NCBI GenBank assembly: GCA_015492435.1
Contig: WGFB01000042.1
Span: forward strand, 1 to 39,518
Reading direction: 5' to 3'
DNA: 39,518 bases
Source: Gammaproteobacteria bacterium
GTDB lineage: Bacteria > Pseudomonadota > Gammaproteobacteria > SZUA-140
Every line of letters begins with the position of its first letter. Within the stretch, counting starts at the first letter, position 1. Under the pieces are notes generated by a model. The model did not search any database and was not told the DNA's origin. It saw only the letters and a list, made by a program, of their open reading frames with translations. Positions 27,375 to 39,435 of this stretch are shown here, in pieces. Both the position numbers and the translations under genes were made by a program.

Positions 27375-28136
27375 TTATGAGGCCGCGGCGCGGCATATGG
27401 CGAGGAAGTCCCCGGCCTTGAGGGAAGCGCCGCCGATCAGGCCACCGTCGATATCCGCCATTCCAAACAACTCGGCGGCGTTGCCGGGCTTGACGCTGCC
27501 ACCGTAGAGGATGCGGGCGCCATCGGCAAGATTCTGGCTGATCTGCGCCAGGCGCTGGCGGATGTAGGCATGCACCTCCTGAGCCTGCTCCGGCGTCGCG
27601 GTCCTGCCGGTGCCGATGGCCCACACGGGCTCGTAGGCGATGACCGACTTCTCCAGGGCGGCGGCGCCCTCCTCCCTTTGCAGCAGGGCGTCGAGCTGGC
27701 GGCCCACGACCTGCTCGGTCTGTCCGCTCTCGCGCTCCTCAAGCAGTTCTCCGACGCACAGAATGGGGGTCAGGCCGGCCGCGGCCGCCACGATGGCCTT
27801 CTCCGCCACCAGCGCATCGCTCTCTCCATAGATATTGCGCCGCTCGGAATGCCCCACGATGACATGGCCGGCGCCCATATCGCGCAACATGTCGCAGGAG
27901 ATCTCGCCCGTGTAGGCGCCCTGCCCGGACACTTGGCAGAGATTCTGGGCGCCCAGGGCGACCCTGGCGCCCTCGAGCAGTGAAGCGGCCTGATCCAGAT
28001 ACACAAATGGCGGACAGACAATCACTTCGACGCCCTCGCACGCGGTCACGCCTTCCTTGATCCCTGCCAGCAGTTCGCTGACAAACGCCCTGGAACCATG
28101 CATTTTCCAGTTTCCGGCAACGATGGGCCGACGCAT
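27375..28136 (-). CDS. tpiA: Triose-phosphate isomerase
   Basis: A 253-residue (beta/alpha)8 enzyme that interconverts dihydroxyacetone phosphate and glyceraldehyde 3-phosphate. Active-site residues are in place: Asn and Lys in GNWKMHG (residues 7-13), the catalytic His in VIVGHSERR (about 92-100) and the catalytic Glu in AYEPVWAIGTG (about 164-174), plus the phosphate-binding YGGSVKPGN loop. An AGAGGA ribosome site precedes the ATG and a fair promoter lies in the 125-base gap after glmM. Confidence 0.97.
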   Translation of the reverse strand: MRRPIVAGNWKMHGSRAFVSELLAGIKEGVTACEGVEVIVCPPFVYLDQAASLLEGARVALGAQNLCQVSGQGAYTGEISCDMLRDMGAGHVIVGHSERRNIYGESDALVAEKAIVAAAAGLTPILCVGELLEERESGQTEQVVGRQLDALLQREEGAAALEKSVIAYEPVWAIGTGRTATPEQAQEVHAYIRQRLAQISQNLADGARILYGGSVKPGNAAELFGMADIDGGLIGGASLKAGDFLAICRAAAS

Positions 28137-28173
28137 CTCGATTCCTCTCGCTTATATGTTAAAAAGACGCAGA

Positions 28174-28202
28174 ATCTTAACGTTACCGGCGGGAGAAATC
28201 AA
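28174..28202 (-). promoter_or_regulatory. Candidate sigma-70 promoter for tpiA-secG-tRNA-Leu
   Basis: On the minus strand TTGATT (28197-28202) and TAAGAT (28174-28179) are exactly 17 bases apart, about 38 bases before the tpiA ATG in the glmM-tpiA gap. Each hexamer matches consensus at 4 of 6 positions. Confidence 0.45.
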
Positions 28203-28261
28203 TGGAGAGTTGGAACGGGCCGCGATGCCCCCCCATCCACGGGTGACCCGGTCCAGTGGGT

Positions 28262-29626
28262 TCAACCGACAGCGCGCTTGCCCTGCTGCCGGCTCACCAC
28301 GCCGGCGAGCTGCCGCGCCAGGGCCTGGATCTCGCCGGCATCCTCTCCTTCCACCATGACGCGGATCACCGGTTCGGTGCCCGAGGGCCGCAACAGGACG
28401 CGGCCACGGTTGGCGAGCGCCGTCTCGGCGTCGCGCACCGCGGCCTGGATCTCCCGGTTGTTGAACACATCCAGGGGGCGATCGAGCCTCACGTTGATCA
28501 TGCACTGGGGGAATTTCTTCATGCCGGACTTGAGTTCGTGAAGGGAACGGCCCGACCTCTCCATGGCGGCCAATACCTGCAAGGCGGAGATAATGCCGTC
28601 CCCGGTGGTGGTGCGGTCGAGGCAGATGATATGGCCCGAGGACTCGCCGCCCAGCACGCAGCCGCACTGGGACAGCTTCTCCAGGACATAGCGGTCGCCC
28701 ACGGCGCTGCGGTGCAGGGTAATGCCGATTTCCGCCAGGGCGTGCTCCAGGCCGAGATTGCTCATGGCGGTCCCCACCACGGCGTCCACCGCATGGTTGG
28801 CCTGCTGGCGCGAACGGGCAATGATGTACAGCAACTCGTCACCGTCCACCACTTCGCCCCGTTCGTCCACCATGATGACGCGGTCGCCGTCCCCATCGAG
28901 GGCAATGCCCAGATCCGCGCCCTGGCGCTTGACCTCAGCCCGCAGGGTATCCAGATGGGTGGCGCCGCAATCCAGATTGATGTTCAGGCCATCCGGCTCC
29001 ACGCCGATGGTGATGACTTCCGCCCCCAGTTCCAGAAATACATAGGGCGCGATGTGGTAGGTGGCGCCGTTGGCGCAGTCCACCACGATCTTGAGATGAT
29101 TGAGCGAAATACTGGATGGGATGGTGCTCTTGCAGAATTCGATATAGCGCCCCGCGGCATCGCGCACCCGCTCCGCCTTGCCCAGATCGCGGGAATCCAG
29201 GGTTTCCATGGGACGCTCCAGCATGTCCTCGATGGCGAGTTCCATGTCATCGGGCAGCTTGGAGCCCGAGGCGGAAAAAAACTTGATCCCATTGTCATCG
29301 TAGGGATTGTGGGAGGCGCTGATGACGATGCCGCCGGCCGCGTGCAGGGTGCGTGTCAGATAGGCAATGGCGGGCGTGGGCATGGGCCCCAGCAGCAGGA
29401 TGTCGGCGCCCGCCGCGGAAAGGCCGGCCTGCAGGGCCGATTCGAACATGTAACCGGAAATGCGGGTATCCTTGCCGATGAGAACGCGGTTGCTGTGTTC
29501 CGTGGCCAGCACGCGCCCGGCCGCCCAGCCCAGCTTGAGGATGAACTCCGGCGTTATGGGGTATTCCCCCACCCGCCCCCGTATGCCGTCGGTGCCGAAA
29601 TAGCGTTTTCCCTGTTTTGAACTCAC
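28262..29626 (-). CDS. glmM: Phosphoglucosamine mutase
   Basis: A 454-residue enzyme that converts glucosamine 6-phosphate to glucosamine 1-phosphate for peptidoglycan and LPS precursors. Motifs: [10 protein letters not shown] at the N-terminus, the phosphoserine active site [16 protein letters not shown] (about 101-116), the metal loop DGDGDR (about 243-248), GESSGH for sugar binding, and [12 protein letters not shown] for phosphate binding. The start is a GTG at 29626. It lies between folP (34-base gap) and tpiA, the usual order. Confidence 0.97.
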   Translation of the reverse strand: MSSKQGKRYFGTDGIRGRVGEYPITPEFILKLGWAAGRVLATEHSNRVLIGKDTRISGYMFESALQAGLSAAGADILLLGPMPTPAIAYLTRTLHAAGGIVISASHNPYDDNGIKFFSASGSKLPDDMELAIEDMLERPMETLDSRDLGKAERVRDAAGRYIEFCKSTIPSSISLNHLKIVVDCANGATYHIAPYVFLELGAEVITIGVEPDGLNINLDCGATHLDTLRAEVKRQGADLGIALDGDGDRVIMVDERGEVVDGDELLYIIARSRQQANHAVDAVVGTAMSNLGLEHALAEIGITLHRSAVGDRYVLEKLSQCGCVLGGESSGHIICLDRTTTGDGIISALQVLAAMERSGRSLHELKSGMKKFPQCMINVRLDRPLDVFNNREIQAAVRDAETALANRGRVLLRPSGTEPVIRVMVEGEDAGEIQALARQLAGVVSRQQGKRAVG

Positions 29627-29660
29627 TTTGATTCACGTTCCTTCTTGTTGATTACGGGGT

Positions 29661-30506
29661 TCAATGTTCCGCGGCCGCCATCACCGCCTGGCAACAGCGC
29701 ATGGCGTCCACCGTTGCCCTGACGTCGTGGGCGCGCACGATGGCGGCCCCCTGCCACGCGGCCAGGGTTGCAAGGGCGACACTGCCATGAAGGCGCCCGT
29801 CCAGCGGCGCATCCAGAATCGCGCCCACCATGGATTTCCTGGACAACCCCACGACCAGGGGCAGACCCAGTGTCAGAAATCTGTCCAGGCTTTTCAATAT
29901 TTGCAAATTATGCGCCAGGGTTTTTCCAAACCCGAAGCCAGGATCGACGAGCAGGCGCTCCCGGGGAATGCCCGCCGACTCGCATGCCGCAACCCGTCCC
30001 GCCAGGAAATCCAATACCTCCACTACCACACGATCATAAACGGCATTTTGTTGCATGGTGCCGGGCTCGCCGCGCATGTGCATAAGGCACACGGGCACGT
30101 CCAGGCGCGCGGCCATCGCCAGCGCGCCCTCCCGGCGCAGGGCGCGGACATCGTTGATCAGGCCGGCGCCTGCCGCCACGGCGGCCTCCATGACCTCGGG
30201 CTTGGAGGTATCGACAGAGATGGGCACGTCGATTTCAGCGCTGAGCGCCTCGATCACCGGCACCACCCTGCTCAGTTCCTCGTCTATGGAGACGGGCGCC
30301 GCGCCCGGACGGGTGGACTCGCCGCCTACATCGATGAGGGCGGCCCCCTGTTTCACCATCTCCCGGGCACGCGCCAGGGCCTTTCCCGCATCAAAAAAAA
30401 CACCCCCGTCCGAAAAGGAATCGGGGGTGATATTGAGAATCCCCATGACCTGGGGCCGGGACAGATCGAGCGTTCTGCCGTTGCACTGGAGCACGCCGCG
30501 CGTCAT
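29661..30506 (-). CDS. folP: Dihydropteroate synthase
   Basis: A 281-residue TIM-barrel enzyme that joins dihydropterin pyrophosphate and p-aminobenzoate in folate synthesis; the sulfonamide target. Motifs in order: MGILNITPDSFSDGG (about 21-35), GGESTRPGAAPVS, PISVDTSKPEV, INDVRALR, CLMHMRGEPGTMQ, VDPGFGFGKT and VGLSRKSM. The ATG at 30506 is favoured by a purine-rich stretch before it; an upstream in-frame ATG at 30530 would add eight residues. It follows ftsH in the conserved ftsH-folP-glmM order. Confidence 0.95.
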   Translation of the reverse strand: MTRGVLQCNGRTLDLSRPQVMGILNITPDSFSDGGVFFDAGKALARAREMVKQGAALIDVGGESTRPGAAPVSIDEELSRVVPVIEALSAEIDVPISVDTSKPEVMEAAVAAGAGLINDVRALRREGALAMAARLDVPVCLMHMRGEPGTMQQNAVYDRVVVEVLDFLAGRVAACESAGIPRERLLVDPGFGFGKTLAHNLQILKSLDRFLTLGLPLVVGLSRKSMVGAILDAPLDGRLHGSVALATLAAWQGAAIVRAHDVRATVDAMRCCQAVMAAAEH

Positions 30507-30567
30507 TGTCCCAACCTTCACATCCCGCATGAACGTGACCGCTCATGCTTTAAGGAATCCTGATGAA

Positions 30568-32520
<1,953 letters not shown>

Positions 32521-32679
32521 ATTTCTGTCCTCTAGCTCATTTCCGAATTGTGCTGCTGTTGAGTGCTTCCAACTTCCCGCCCTTCCCTGCGCCACACCAT
32601 TAGGTTTAGCGGCATGCCGGGCATCGTGATCCAGTCCTTCAACCGGCATTATGCCATAGAATATTCAAACAATGTCATT

Positions 32680-33300
32680 TCAGCCCCGGAACCCCGTTGC
32701 CAGCAGATAGGTTTCCCGGGAACGGGCGCGCGATGCCTCCGGCTTGCGCACCTGGACTTTATTATATTTGAGCCGCAGTGAGCGCATCAGTTCCTGAAAT
32801 CCCGCTCCCTGAAAAACCTTGACCAGCAGCGACCCTCCTTCCCTTGTCACCGATCCTGCAAGTTCCACTGCCAATTCAACCAGATACATCGCCCTAGGCT
32901 GATCGACAGCCTTCATCCCACTGATATTGGGCGCCATGTCGGATATTACAAGTTCGACGGGATGCCCCCGCAAGGACTGCAGCAGACGCTCATAGACTTC
33001 CTGTTCGCGAAAATCGCCCTGGATGAATTCCACGCCTTCCAGTGGGGACATCGGCAACATATCGAGGGCGATCACCCGCCCCTTTTCCCCCACGGACCGC
33101 GCGGCTATCTGGGACCACCCGCCAGGCGCGGCGCCCAGATCCACCACAGTCATGCCCGGCCGCAGCAGCCTGTCCTTGCGGTCGATCTCCAGCAGCTTGT
33201 AGGCGGCGCGCGAGCGGTAGCCCGCCTCGCGGGCGCGCCTTACATAGGGATCGCCGTGATGTTCGGCCAGCCATTGCCGGCTCTTGCGGGGTTTTGCCAT
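32680..33300 (-). CDS. rlmE: 23S rRNA 2'-O-ribose U2552 methyltransferase RlmE (FtsJ/RrmJ)
   Basis: A 206-residue SAM-dependent enzyme that methylates U2552 of 23S rRNA, a late step in 50S assembly. SAM motif [14 protein letters not shown] (about 53-65) and the K-D-K-E catalytic tetrad are recognisable: Lys in AAYKLLEID, Asp in [11 protein letters not shown], Lys in LLVKVFQG and Glu in [10 protein letters not shown]. It is divergent from yhbY across 63 bases and is followed by ftsH after 159 bases, the order of E. coli rlmE-ftsH. Confidence 0.96.
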   Translation of the reverse strand: MAKPRKSRQWLAEHHGDPYVRRAREAGYRSRAAYKLLEIDRKDRLLRPGMTVVDLGAAPGGWSQIAARSVGEKGRVIALDMLPMSPLEGVEFIQGDFREQEVYERLLQSLRGHPVELVISDMAPNISGMKAVDQPRAMYLVELAVELAGSVTREGGSLLVKVFQGAGFQELMRSLRLKYNKVQVRKPEASRARSRETYLLATGFRG

Positions 33301-33349
33301 GGCCTTGTCGGAAAGCGTTTCAGATTATCCTTTTCAACCGGTTTTCGGG

Positions 33350-33355
33350 TATGAT
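33350..33355 (+). promoter_or_regulatory. -10 box (TATGAT) directly upstream of yhbY
   Basis: TATGAT lies eight bases before the yhbY ATG, with no ribosome site between (GCCCGCCC). Transcription would start at or one to two bases before the ATG, giving a leaderless or nearly leaderless message. The -35 region is weak. Confidence 0.4.
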
Positions 33356-33363
33356 GCCCGCCC

Positions 33364-33660
33364 ATGAAACCACTGACACCCGCTCAACGCAGCTTCCTGC
33401 GCAGCCGCGCCCATGCCCTCAAGCCCGTGGTCGTCACCGGGCAGGCCGGCGTGACGGATGCGGTCATGGAGGAAATCGAGCGCAGCCTGGCCCATCATGA
33501 ACTGATCAAGATCAAGCTGAATTTCGAGGACCGCGGGATTCGCCGCCAGCAGGCGGAGATCATCTGCCAGCGCACGGGTTGCCAGGAAGTGCAGCATATC
33601 GGCCGCATGGCCGTGTTATACCGCCCGGCGAAAAAACCCAGGATTCTGCTGCCCGCCTGA
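33364..33660 (+). CDS. yhbY: Ribosome assembly RNA-binding protein YhbY (CRM domain)
   Basis: A 98-residue single CRM-domain protein that associates with pre-50S particles. It shows LTPAQRSFLRSRAHALKPVV, the GxxG RNA-binding loop TGQAGVTDAV (about 25-34), HELIKIKLN and the terminal GRMAVLYRP block. Length matches E. coli YhbY (97). Position between greA and rlmE is the classical gammaproteobacterial one. It converges with greA, 20 bases between stops, holding only a 5-bp hairpin. Confidence 0.95.
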   Translation: MKPLTPAQRSFLRSRAHALKPVVVTGQAGVTDAVMEEIERSLAHHELIKIKLNFEDRGIRRQQAEIICQRTGCQEVQHIGRMAVLYRPAKKPRILLPA

Positions 33661-33680
33661 GTACCGCGCAGCCCTCTGCG

Positions 33681-34157
33681 TCAGATATAGTGGACGGCGA
33701 CGATCTCATATTCCTGATCACCCCCGGGCGCCTTGACAACGGCGATATCCCCTTCCTCGCGGCCGATGAGGGCGCGGGCAATGGGTGAGCTGATGGAGAT
33801 GCGATGGGCCTTGACGTCGGCCTCGTCGTCCCCGACGATCTGGTAGGTCACTTCTTCCCCCGTCTCCTCGTTGACCAGGTCCACCGTCGCGCCGAAAATC
33901 ACCTTGCCATTGGCGTTGATCTTGCTGACGTCGATGATCTCCGCATTGGCCAGCTTGGAGTTGATCTCGGCGATGCGCCCCTCGATGAAGCTCTGCTGCT
34001 CGCGCGCGGCGTGATATTCGGCATTCTCCTTGAGATCGCCGTGGGCGCGCGCCTCGGCGATGGCCTCGATCACCCGCGGCCGCTTGACGGTCTTGAGTTC
34101 CTCCAGTTCCTGGCGCAGCTTTTCCGCGCCGGCGACGGTCATGGGCACCTTGCTCAT
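33681..34157 (-). CDS. greA: Transcription elongation factor GreA
   Basis: A 158-residue factor that rescues backtracked RNA polymerase by stimulating transcript cleavage. The N-terminal coiled coil carries the conserved acidic tip ([16 protein letters not shown], about 40-55) and the C-terminal FKBP-like domain ends with [15 protein letters not shown] and YEIVAVHYI. Its ATG overlaps the carB stop by 4 bases (ATGA), so it is coupled to carAB. Confidence 0.97.
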   Translation of the reverse strand: MSKVPMTVAGAEKLRQELEELKTVKRPRVIEAIAEARAHGDLKENAEYHAAREQQSFIEGRIAEINSKLANAEIIDVSKINANGKVIFGATVDLVNEETGEEVTYQIVGDDEADVKAHRISISSPIARALIGREEGDIAVVKAPGGDQEYEIVAVHYI

Positions 34158-37100
34158 ATTGTCAAATCTCCATGAAGCTGCTGCAGGCAGTGCACATCGT
34201 AGTCCTCCGCTTGTTTCAGCGCCATGCAGGTGGCCAGAGCGCCGGTAAGGGTGGTGGTATAGGTCACCTTGTGCTGCAGGGCCTCCCGCCGGATGGCATA
34301 GGAGTCCGCGATGGCCTGTTTACCCTCTGTCGTGTTGACGATGAGGCTGATGTCGTCGTTCTTGATCATATCGACGATATGGGGCCTTCCCTCGCCCACC
34401 TTGTTTACCTTAACACAGGGCACCCCCGCCTTTTCAAGGGCCCGCGCCGTGCCCGCCGTCGCAAGAATCTCGAAACCCAGATCCACCAGGTCGCGTCCGA
34501 GGCGCGCAACCTTGGGTTTTTCCGCGTCGCGCACGCTGAGAAAGACCTTGCCACCGCGCGGCATCACCACGCCCGCCGCAAGCTGGGCCTTGGCGAAGGC
34601 CTCGGGGAAGGTGGCGCCGACGCCCATGACCTCGCCCGTGGACTTCATCTCCGGCCCCAGGATGGGATCCACGCCCAGAAACTTGATGAAGGGGAAGACG
34701 GATTCCTTGACCGAGAAATACCCCGGTATCCGTTCCTCCGTGACGCCCTGCTCCGCAAGGGTCCTGCCTGTCATGCAGCGCGCGCCCACCTTGGCCAGGG
34801 AAACGCCGCAGGCCTTGGAGACGAAGGGCGCGGTGCGCGAGGCCCTGGGATTCACCTCCAGTATATAGATATCCTCGCCCTTGATGGCGAACTGGGTGTT
34901 CATCAGGCCCACCACCCCCAGTTCCCGGGCCATCACCATCACCTGACGGCGGATCTCGTCCAGCACCGCGGGCCTGAGACTGTAGGGCGGCAGGGAACAG
35001 GCGGAGTCGCCGGAATGCACGCCCGCCTGCTCGATATGCTCCATGATGCCGCCGATCACCACGTGCTCCCCGTCGCTCACGGCGTCCACGTCCACCTCCA
35101 CCGCATCGTCGAGAAAGTGGTCCAGCAGCACGGGGGAATCGTTGGACACCCGCACCGCTTCCCGCATGTAGCGCTTGAGGTCCGCCTCCTCGTAGACGAT
35201 CTCCATGGCCCGCCCCCCCAGGACATAGGAAGGCCGCACCACCAGGGGGTAGCCGATCTCCCCCGCCAGGGCAATGGCCTCCTGGATATTCCGCGCCGTC
35301 CGGTTGGGGGGCTGGCGCAGGCCCAGCTTCTCGATCATGTGCTGAAAGCGCTCGCGGTCCTCCGCCAGGTCGATGGCATCGGGGGTGGTGCCGATGATGG
35401 GCGCTCCCGCCGCCTCCAGGGCGCGCGCCAGCTTGAGGGGGGTCTGCCCGCCATACTGCACGATGATGCCCCTGGGAGACTCGACGTGGATGATCTCCAG
35501 CACGTCCTCCAGGGTGAGCGGCTCGAAGTAGAGGCGGTCCGAGGTGTCATAATCGGTGGACACCGTCTCCGGATTGCAGTTGACCATGATGGTCTCGTAA
35601 CCATCCTCGCGCAGGGCCAGGGCGGCGTGGACGCAGCAGTAATCGAATTCGATACCCTGCCCGATGCGGTTGGGGCCGCCCCCCAGCACCATGATCTTGT
35701 CACGCCCCGATGCCTCGGCCTCGCATTCCTCCGCGTAGGTGGAATAGAGATAGGCCGTGGTGGAGGCGAATTCAGCGGCGCAACTGTCCACGCGCTTGTA
35801 CACCGGGCGGACATCCAGGGCGTGGCGGCGGGCGCGCACCTCGCCCTCCTCTACCCCCAGCAGCCGCGCCAGGCGGCGGTCGGAGAACCCCATGCCCTTG
35901 AGATGGCGCATGCGCGCCCTGTCCAGATCGCCGAGAGACCCGCCGCGCAGCGCCTCCTCCTGCCGGATCAGGCGCTCGATGCGCACCAGGAACCAGGGAT
36001 CGATCCAGCTCAGCTCGTGAATCTCTTCCACGGACAGGCCGGCGCGCAGGGCATCGGCCACATACCAGACCCGTTCGGGTCCAGGCACACGCAATTCATG
36101 ACTGATTTTTTCCCTGTAATTATCATAAGATAAGTCTATTTTTTCATCCAGCCCATCAACACCTGTCTCGAGCCCGCGCAAGGCCTTCTGGAGAGACTCC
36201 TCGAAGGTGCCGCCAATGGCCATCACCTCGCCCACGGATTTCATCTGAGTGGATAGGCGCGGCTCGGCCTGGGGAAACTTTTCGAACGTGAAACGCGGCA
36301 CCTTGGTGACCACATAGTCGATGGCGGGCTCGAAGGAAGCCGGTGTCACACCGCCGGTGATCTCATTGCGCAACTCGTCCAGGGTATACCCCACGGCGAG
36401 GCGGGCGGCCACCTTGGCGATGGGAAAACCGGTGGCCTTGGAGGCCAGGGCCGAGGAGCGGGACACGCGGGGATTCATCTCGATGATCACCATGCGCCCG
36501 TCCCTGGGGTTGATGGCGAACTGCACGTTGGAGCCTCCCGTGTCCACGCCGATCTTGCGCAGCACGGCCAGGGAGGCGTCGCGCATGATCTGATACTCCT
36601 TGTCCGTCAGGGTCTGGGCCGGCGCCACGGTGATGGAATCCCCCGTGTGCACCCCCATGGGATCGAAGTTCTCGATGGAACACACGATGATGCAGTTGTC
36701 CTTGCCGTCGCGCACCACCTCCATCTCGTATTCCTTCCATCCCAGCACGGACTCCTCGATGAGCAGCTCGTGCGTGGGGGAGAGATCCAGTCCCCGCTCG
36801 CAGATCTCGACGAACTCCTCGCGGTTGTAGGCGATGCCCCCGCCGCTGCCGCCGAGGGTGAAGGAAGGGCGGATGATGGTGGGATAACCGATGCTGGCCT
36901 GCACCTGGAAGGCCTCTTCCAGGCTGTGGGCGATGGCCGCGCGGGGGCAGTCCAGGCCGATGTCGGCCATGGCGCGGCGGAAGCGGTCGCGGTCCTCCGC
37001 CATGTCGATGGCATCCCGCGTGGCGCCGATCATTTCCACGCCATACTGCTCCAGCACCCCTTCCCGCACCAGGTCCAGGGCGCAGTTCAGCGCCGTCTGG

Positions 37101-37375
37101 CCGCCCATGGTGGGCAGCAGCGCGTCGGGGCGCTCCTTTTCGATGATCCTGGCCACGATCTCCCAGGTGACCGGCTCCACGTAGGTGGCGTCCGCCAGAT
37201 CCGGGTCGGTCATGATGGTCGCCGGGTTGGAATTCACCAGGATCACCCGGTAGCCCTCGGCGCGCAAGGTCTTGCAGGCCTGGGCGCCGGAATAATCGAA
37301 CTCGCAGGCCTGGCCGATGACGATGGGGCCGGCGCCGATGATGAGGATGCTTTCGATGTCGGTTCGTTTGGGCAT
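34154..37375 (-). CDS. carB: Carbamoyl-phosphate synthase large subunit
   Basis: A 1073-residue enzyme (E. coli 1073) making carbamoyl phosphate from bicarbonate, ammonia supplied by CarA, and two ATP, for arginine and pyrimidines. Two homologous ATP-grasp halves are seen, each with a biotin carboxylase-like lobe: [19 protein letters not shown] starts the first (about 12-30) and [18 protein letters not shown] the second (about 557-574). The C-terminal MGS-like regulatory domain starts near residue 938. No ribosome site precedes its ATG; the 51-base spacer from carA is pyrimidine-rich on the coding strand. Confidence 0.97.
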   Translation of the reverse strand: MPKRTDIESILIIGAGPIVIGQACEFDYSGAQACKTLRAEGYRVILVNSNPATIMTDPDLADATYVEPVTWEIVARIIEKERPDALLPTMGGQTALNCALDLVREGVLEQYGVEMIGATRDAIDMAEDRDRFRRAMADIGLDCPRAAIAHSLEEAFQVQASIGYPTIIRPSFTLGGSGGGIAYNREEFVEICERGLDLSPTHELLIEESVLGWKEYEMEVVRDGKDNCIIVCSIENFDPMGVHTGDSITVAPAQTLTDKEYQIMRDASLAVLRKIGVDTGGSNVQFAINPRDGRMVIIEMNPRVSRSSALASKATGFPIAKVAARLAVGYTLDELRNEITGGVTPASFEPAIDYVVTKVPRFTFEKFPQAEPRLSTQMKSVGEVMAIGGTFEESLQKALRGLETGVDGLDEKIDLSYDNYREKISHELRVPGPERVWYVADALRAGLSVEEIHELSWIDPWFLVRIERLIRQEEALRGGSLGDLDRARMRHLKGMGFSDRRLARLLGVEEGEVRARRHALDVRPVYKRVDSCAAEFASTTAYLYSTYAEECEAEASGRDKIMVLGGGPNRIGQGIEFDYCCVHAALALREDGYETIMVNCNPETVSTDYDTSDRLYFEPLTLEDVLEIIHVESPRGIIVQYGGQTPLKLARALEAAGAPIIGTTPDAIDLAEDRERFQHMIEKLGLRQPPNRTARNIQEAIALAGEIGYPLVVRPSYVLGGRAMEIVYEEADLKRYMREAVRVSNDSPVLLDHFLDDAVEVDVDAVSDGEHVVIGGIMEHIEQAGVHSGDSACSLPPYSLRPAVLDEIRRQVMVMARELGVVGLMNTQFAIKGEDIYILEVNPRASRTAPFVSKACGVSLAKVGARCMTGRTLAEQGVTEERIPGYFSVKESVFPFIKFLGVDPILGPEMKSTGEVMGVGATFPEAFAKAQLAAGVVMPRGGKVFLSVRDAEKPKVARLGRDLVDLGFEILATAGTARALEKAGVPCVKVNKVGEGRPHIVDMIKNDDISLIVNTTEGKQAIADSYAIRREALQHKVTYTTTLTGALATCMALKQAEDYDVHCLQQLHGDLTI

Positions 37376-37385
37376 AAGGTCAGAT

Positions 37386-37406
37386 AAAAGAGTAAAGAGA
37401 AAAGAG
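37386..37406 (-). repeat. Three tandem CTCTTTN heptamers in the carA-carB spacer
   Basis: On the minus strand CTCTTTT, CTCTTTA and CTCTTTT follow each other head to tail, with partial copies upstream. The result is a U/C-rich stretch ending 11 bases before the carB ATG, which itself lacks a ribosome site. It may bind ribosomal protein S1 or simply be a simple-sequence tract. Confidence 0.7.
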
Positions 37407-37426
37407 CAAAGCTGAAGAGCGCATGA

Positions 37427-38602
37427 TCAATCCTCTGTGGCCAGGCCTTCTCCCCGCCTTTGTTTCATCAGTTCGGTGAAGTGGTCGAACAGGGGGGCGG
37501 CGTCGTGGGGACCGGGGCTGGCCTCGGGATGACCCTGGAAACCGAAGGCCGGCTTGTCCGCGCGGTGGATGCCCTGCAGGGTGCCGTCGAACAGGGAGCG
37601 GTGAGTGGCGCGCAGGTTCCCAGGCAAGGAATCCTCGTCGATGGCGAAGCCGTGGTTCTGGCTGGTGATCATGACCCGGCCGCTCTCCAGGTCCTGCACG
37701 GGATGGTTGGCGCCATGGTGCCCGAACTTCATTTTCACGGTGCGCGCGCCGCTGGCCAGGCCCAGCAACTGGTGCCCCAGGCAGATGCCGAACACGGGCA
37801 GATCGCGCTCCAGGATCTCGCCGATGGCCTCGATGGCATAGCCGCAGGGCTCCGGGTCACCCGGCCCGTTGGAGAGAAAAACGCCGTCGGGCTCCATGGC
37901 CAACACCTCGCGGGCGGGCATCCGGGCGGGCACCACGGTCACATGGCAGCCGCGGTCCACCAGCATGCGCAGGATATTACGCTTTATGCCGTAATCATAG
38001 GCCACCACGTGGTAGGGCAGCCGGGCGTCCACGGGATGGGGCGCCTCCGGCATCCCCTCCTCCAGGCTCCAGGTTCCCTGGGCCCACTCATAGGGCATGG
38101 CGGTGGTGACCTCCCGCGCCAGATCCATGCCGGCCAGGCCGGGGAATTCCCGCGCCGCGGCAACGGCCTGCCGGGGGTCAATCTGATCGCCGGACAGGAT
38201 GCATCCCCCCTGCGCGCCCTGCTCGCGGATGATGCGCGTCAGGCGGCGGGTGTCGATGCCGCAGATGCCCACCATGCCATGGCGGGACAGATAGTCGTGG
38301 AGCGTCCCCTGGGAGCGCCAGCTGCTGACGACGATGGGCTCGTCACGGATGATGACGCCGCCGGCGAACAGCCGCGACGCCTCGTCGTCGTCCTCATTGA
38401 CCCCCGTGTTGCCGATGTGGGGATAGGTGAAGGTGATCAGTTGCCGCGCGTAGGAAGGATCGGAGAGGATCTCCTGATAGCCGGTCATGGCCGTATTGAA
38501 GACCACTTCGCCCACGGCCCGGCCACTGGCTCCCAGGGCGCGGCCTTCGAACAGTGCTCCATTGGCCAGTGCCAGGATTGCGGGCGATGTCGTTGCGTCC
38601 AT
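37427..38602 (-). CDS. carA: Carbamoyl-phosphate synthase small subunit (glutaminase)
   Basis: A 391-residue glutamine amidotransferase that feeds ammonia to CarB. Signatures: [20 protein letters not shown] near the N-terminus, [20 protein letters not shown], the nucleophile Cys in [16 protein letters not shown], and the His/Glu pair in [17 protein letters not shown]. Start choice is open: ATG 38602 gives the usual N-terminus; ATG 38611 adds three residues; a GTG at 38653 would place a terminator-like hairpin inside the gene. No ribosome site lies at normal distance from either ATG. A strong promoter and hairpin lie just upstream. Confidence 0.95.
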   Translation of the reverse strand: MDATTSPAILALANGALFEGRALGASGRAVGEVVFNTAMTGYQEILSDPSYARQLITFTYPHIGNTGVNEDDDEASRLFAGGVIIRDEPIVVSSWRSQGTLHDYLSRHGMVGICGIDTRRLTRIIREQGAQGGCILSGDQIDPRQAVAAAREFPGLAGMDLAREVTTAMPYEWAQGTWSLEEGMPEAPHPVDARLPYHVVAYDYGIKRNILRMLVDRGCHVTVVPARMPAREVLAMEPDGVFLSNGPGDPEPCGYAIEAIGEILERDLPVFGICLGHQLLGLASGARTVKMKFGHHGANHPVQDLESGRVMITSQNHGFAIDEDSLPGNLRATHRSLFDGTLQGIHRADKPAFGFQGHPEASPGPHDAAPLFDHFTELMKQRRGEGLATED

Positions 38603-38613
38603 ATCAGGCATAC

Positions 38614-38643
38614 AAAACGGGAGAAGCGTGGCGCTCCTCCCGT
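38614..38643 (-). terminator. Terminator-like hairpin in the carA leader (possible attenuator)
   Basis: On the minus strand ACGGGAGGAGCG pairs with CGCTTCTCCCGT (12 bp, one G-U) around loop CCA and is followed at once by TTTTGT, then the carA ATG. The form is that of an intrinsic terminator. It also buries the only GGAGG-like sequence near the start. AGAAGC at 38665-38670 could pair with GCTTCT of the 3' arm as an alternative structure. Confidence 0.6.
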
Positions 38644-38683
38644 CCTGAGTCACTCCGGAAAATAGCTTCTGAATATGGGCGCG

Positions 38684-38713
38684 ATTCTAACCCATGGGGA
38701 ATCACCCTGTCCA
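38684..38713 (-). promoter_or_regulatory. Candidate sigma-70 promoter of carAB-greA
   Basis: On the minus strand TGGACA (38708-38713) and TAGAAT (38684-38689) are 18 bases apart; each matches consensus at 5 of 6 positions. Transcription would start near 38677, giving a leader of about 75 bases with the hairpin at its end. Confidence 0.6.
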
Positions 38714-38751
38714 TGCGATTCCACCCACGCCACGCCGTGTCATTGCCTACG

Positions 38752-39435
38752 TCAGCGCTCAGGATCCTTGGGCGGCGGCTTGACCAGGAACAGGGGAACG
38801 TCCCGGTCGCCATAGAGGTCCTGGCGGGATCCGCCGCTGAAGAAGCGCCGCACCCTGGCGAAGATCACCTTGACAAGGCGCCACAAGCGAGGCAGCAACC
38901 AGATCATCAGCATGATGAAGATCGCCAGCAGAACCAGAAACAGGACAGGATGATACAGGGCCGACCACAACCCGCCCAGCACCAGCAGATCCTCGCCGAT
39001 GGAGGCCCCCCAGTTGGTCACGGGCTCGGGGGAAGTGTTGATGATCACCCGGCTGCCCGCCTTGACGGCATGGGCGCCGGCCGCGATGCCGCCGCCCACG
39101 ATGGCCGCCGCCACCTGGGCCGCCACACCCACCTCGCCCACGGCGCCCGCCGCCAGGATGGCCCCGGCGAATGGCCGGATGAAAGTATGCAGAGCATCCC
39201 AGCCCGTGTCCACCCCGGGCATCTTGTCGGCGAAGAATTCCACGAAATACATGAAGCCGGCCGCCATCATCACCAGGGGATCAGCGACGATCTCCAGTTC
39301 CGGCGGCAGCACGAGATTGCCCGTATTGGAAAGAAACCCGAGCACCAGCAGGGCAAGGTAGAGGTTGATGCCGCTGGCCCAGGCCACCCCCATGCTCAGG
39401 GCGATCACTTCGATGATATGTTGATAGGCTTCCAT
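38752..39435 (-). CDS. DUF4126 domain-containing membrane protein
   Basis: A 227-residue integral membrane protein resembling DUF4126: IALSMGVAWASGINLYLALLVLG at the N-terminus, ADPLVMMAAGFMYFVEFFADKMPGVD (about 51-76), HTFIRPFAGAILAAGA, then Gly/Ala-rich spans and a final span VLFLVLLAIFIMLMIWLLP before a basic cytoplasmic tail. About five or six spans. The function is unknown. It lies upstream of carA on the same strand with 98 bases between, which hold the carA promoter, so it is probably a separate unit. The 83 bases to the right edge hold nothing recognisable. Confidence 0.85.
   Translation of the reverse strand: MEAYQHIIEVIALSMGVAWASGINLYLALLVLGFLSNTGNLVLPPELEIVADPLVMMAAGFMYFVEFFADKMPGVDTGWDALHTFIRPFAGAILAAGAVGEVGVAAQVAAAIVGGGIAAGAHAVKAGSRVIINTSPEPVTNWGASIGEDLLVLGGLWSALYHPVLFLVLLAIFIMLMIWLLPRLWRLVKVIFARVRRFFSGGSRQDLYGDRDVPLFLVKPPPKDPER

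Noticed and set aside
33667..33680. Small hairpin (CGCAG/CTGCG) between the convergent yhbY and greA stops
   Set aside because: The stem is only 5 bp and there is no T-run on either side, so a bidirectional terminator cannot be supported.
38602..38653. GTG at 38653 as the carA start (408 residues)
   Set aside because: The added residues do not match CarA N-termini, the spacing to a ribosome site is poor, and the extension would be the leader hairpin.
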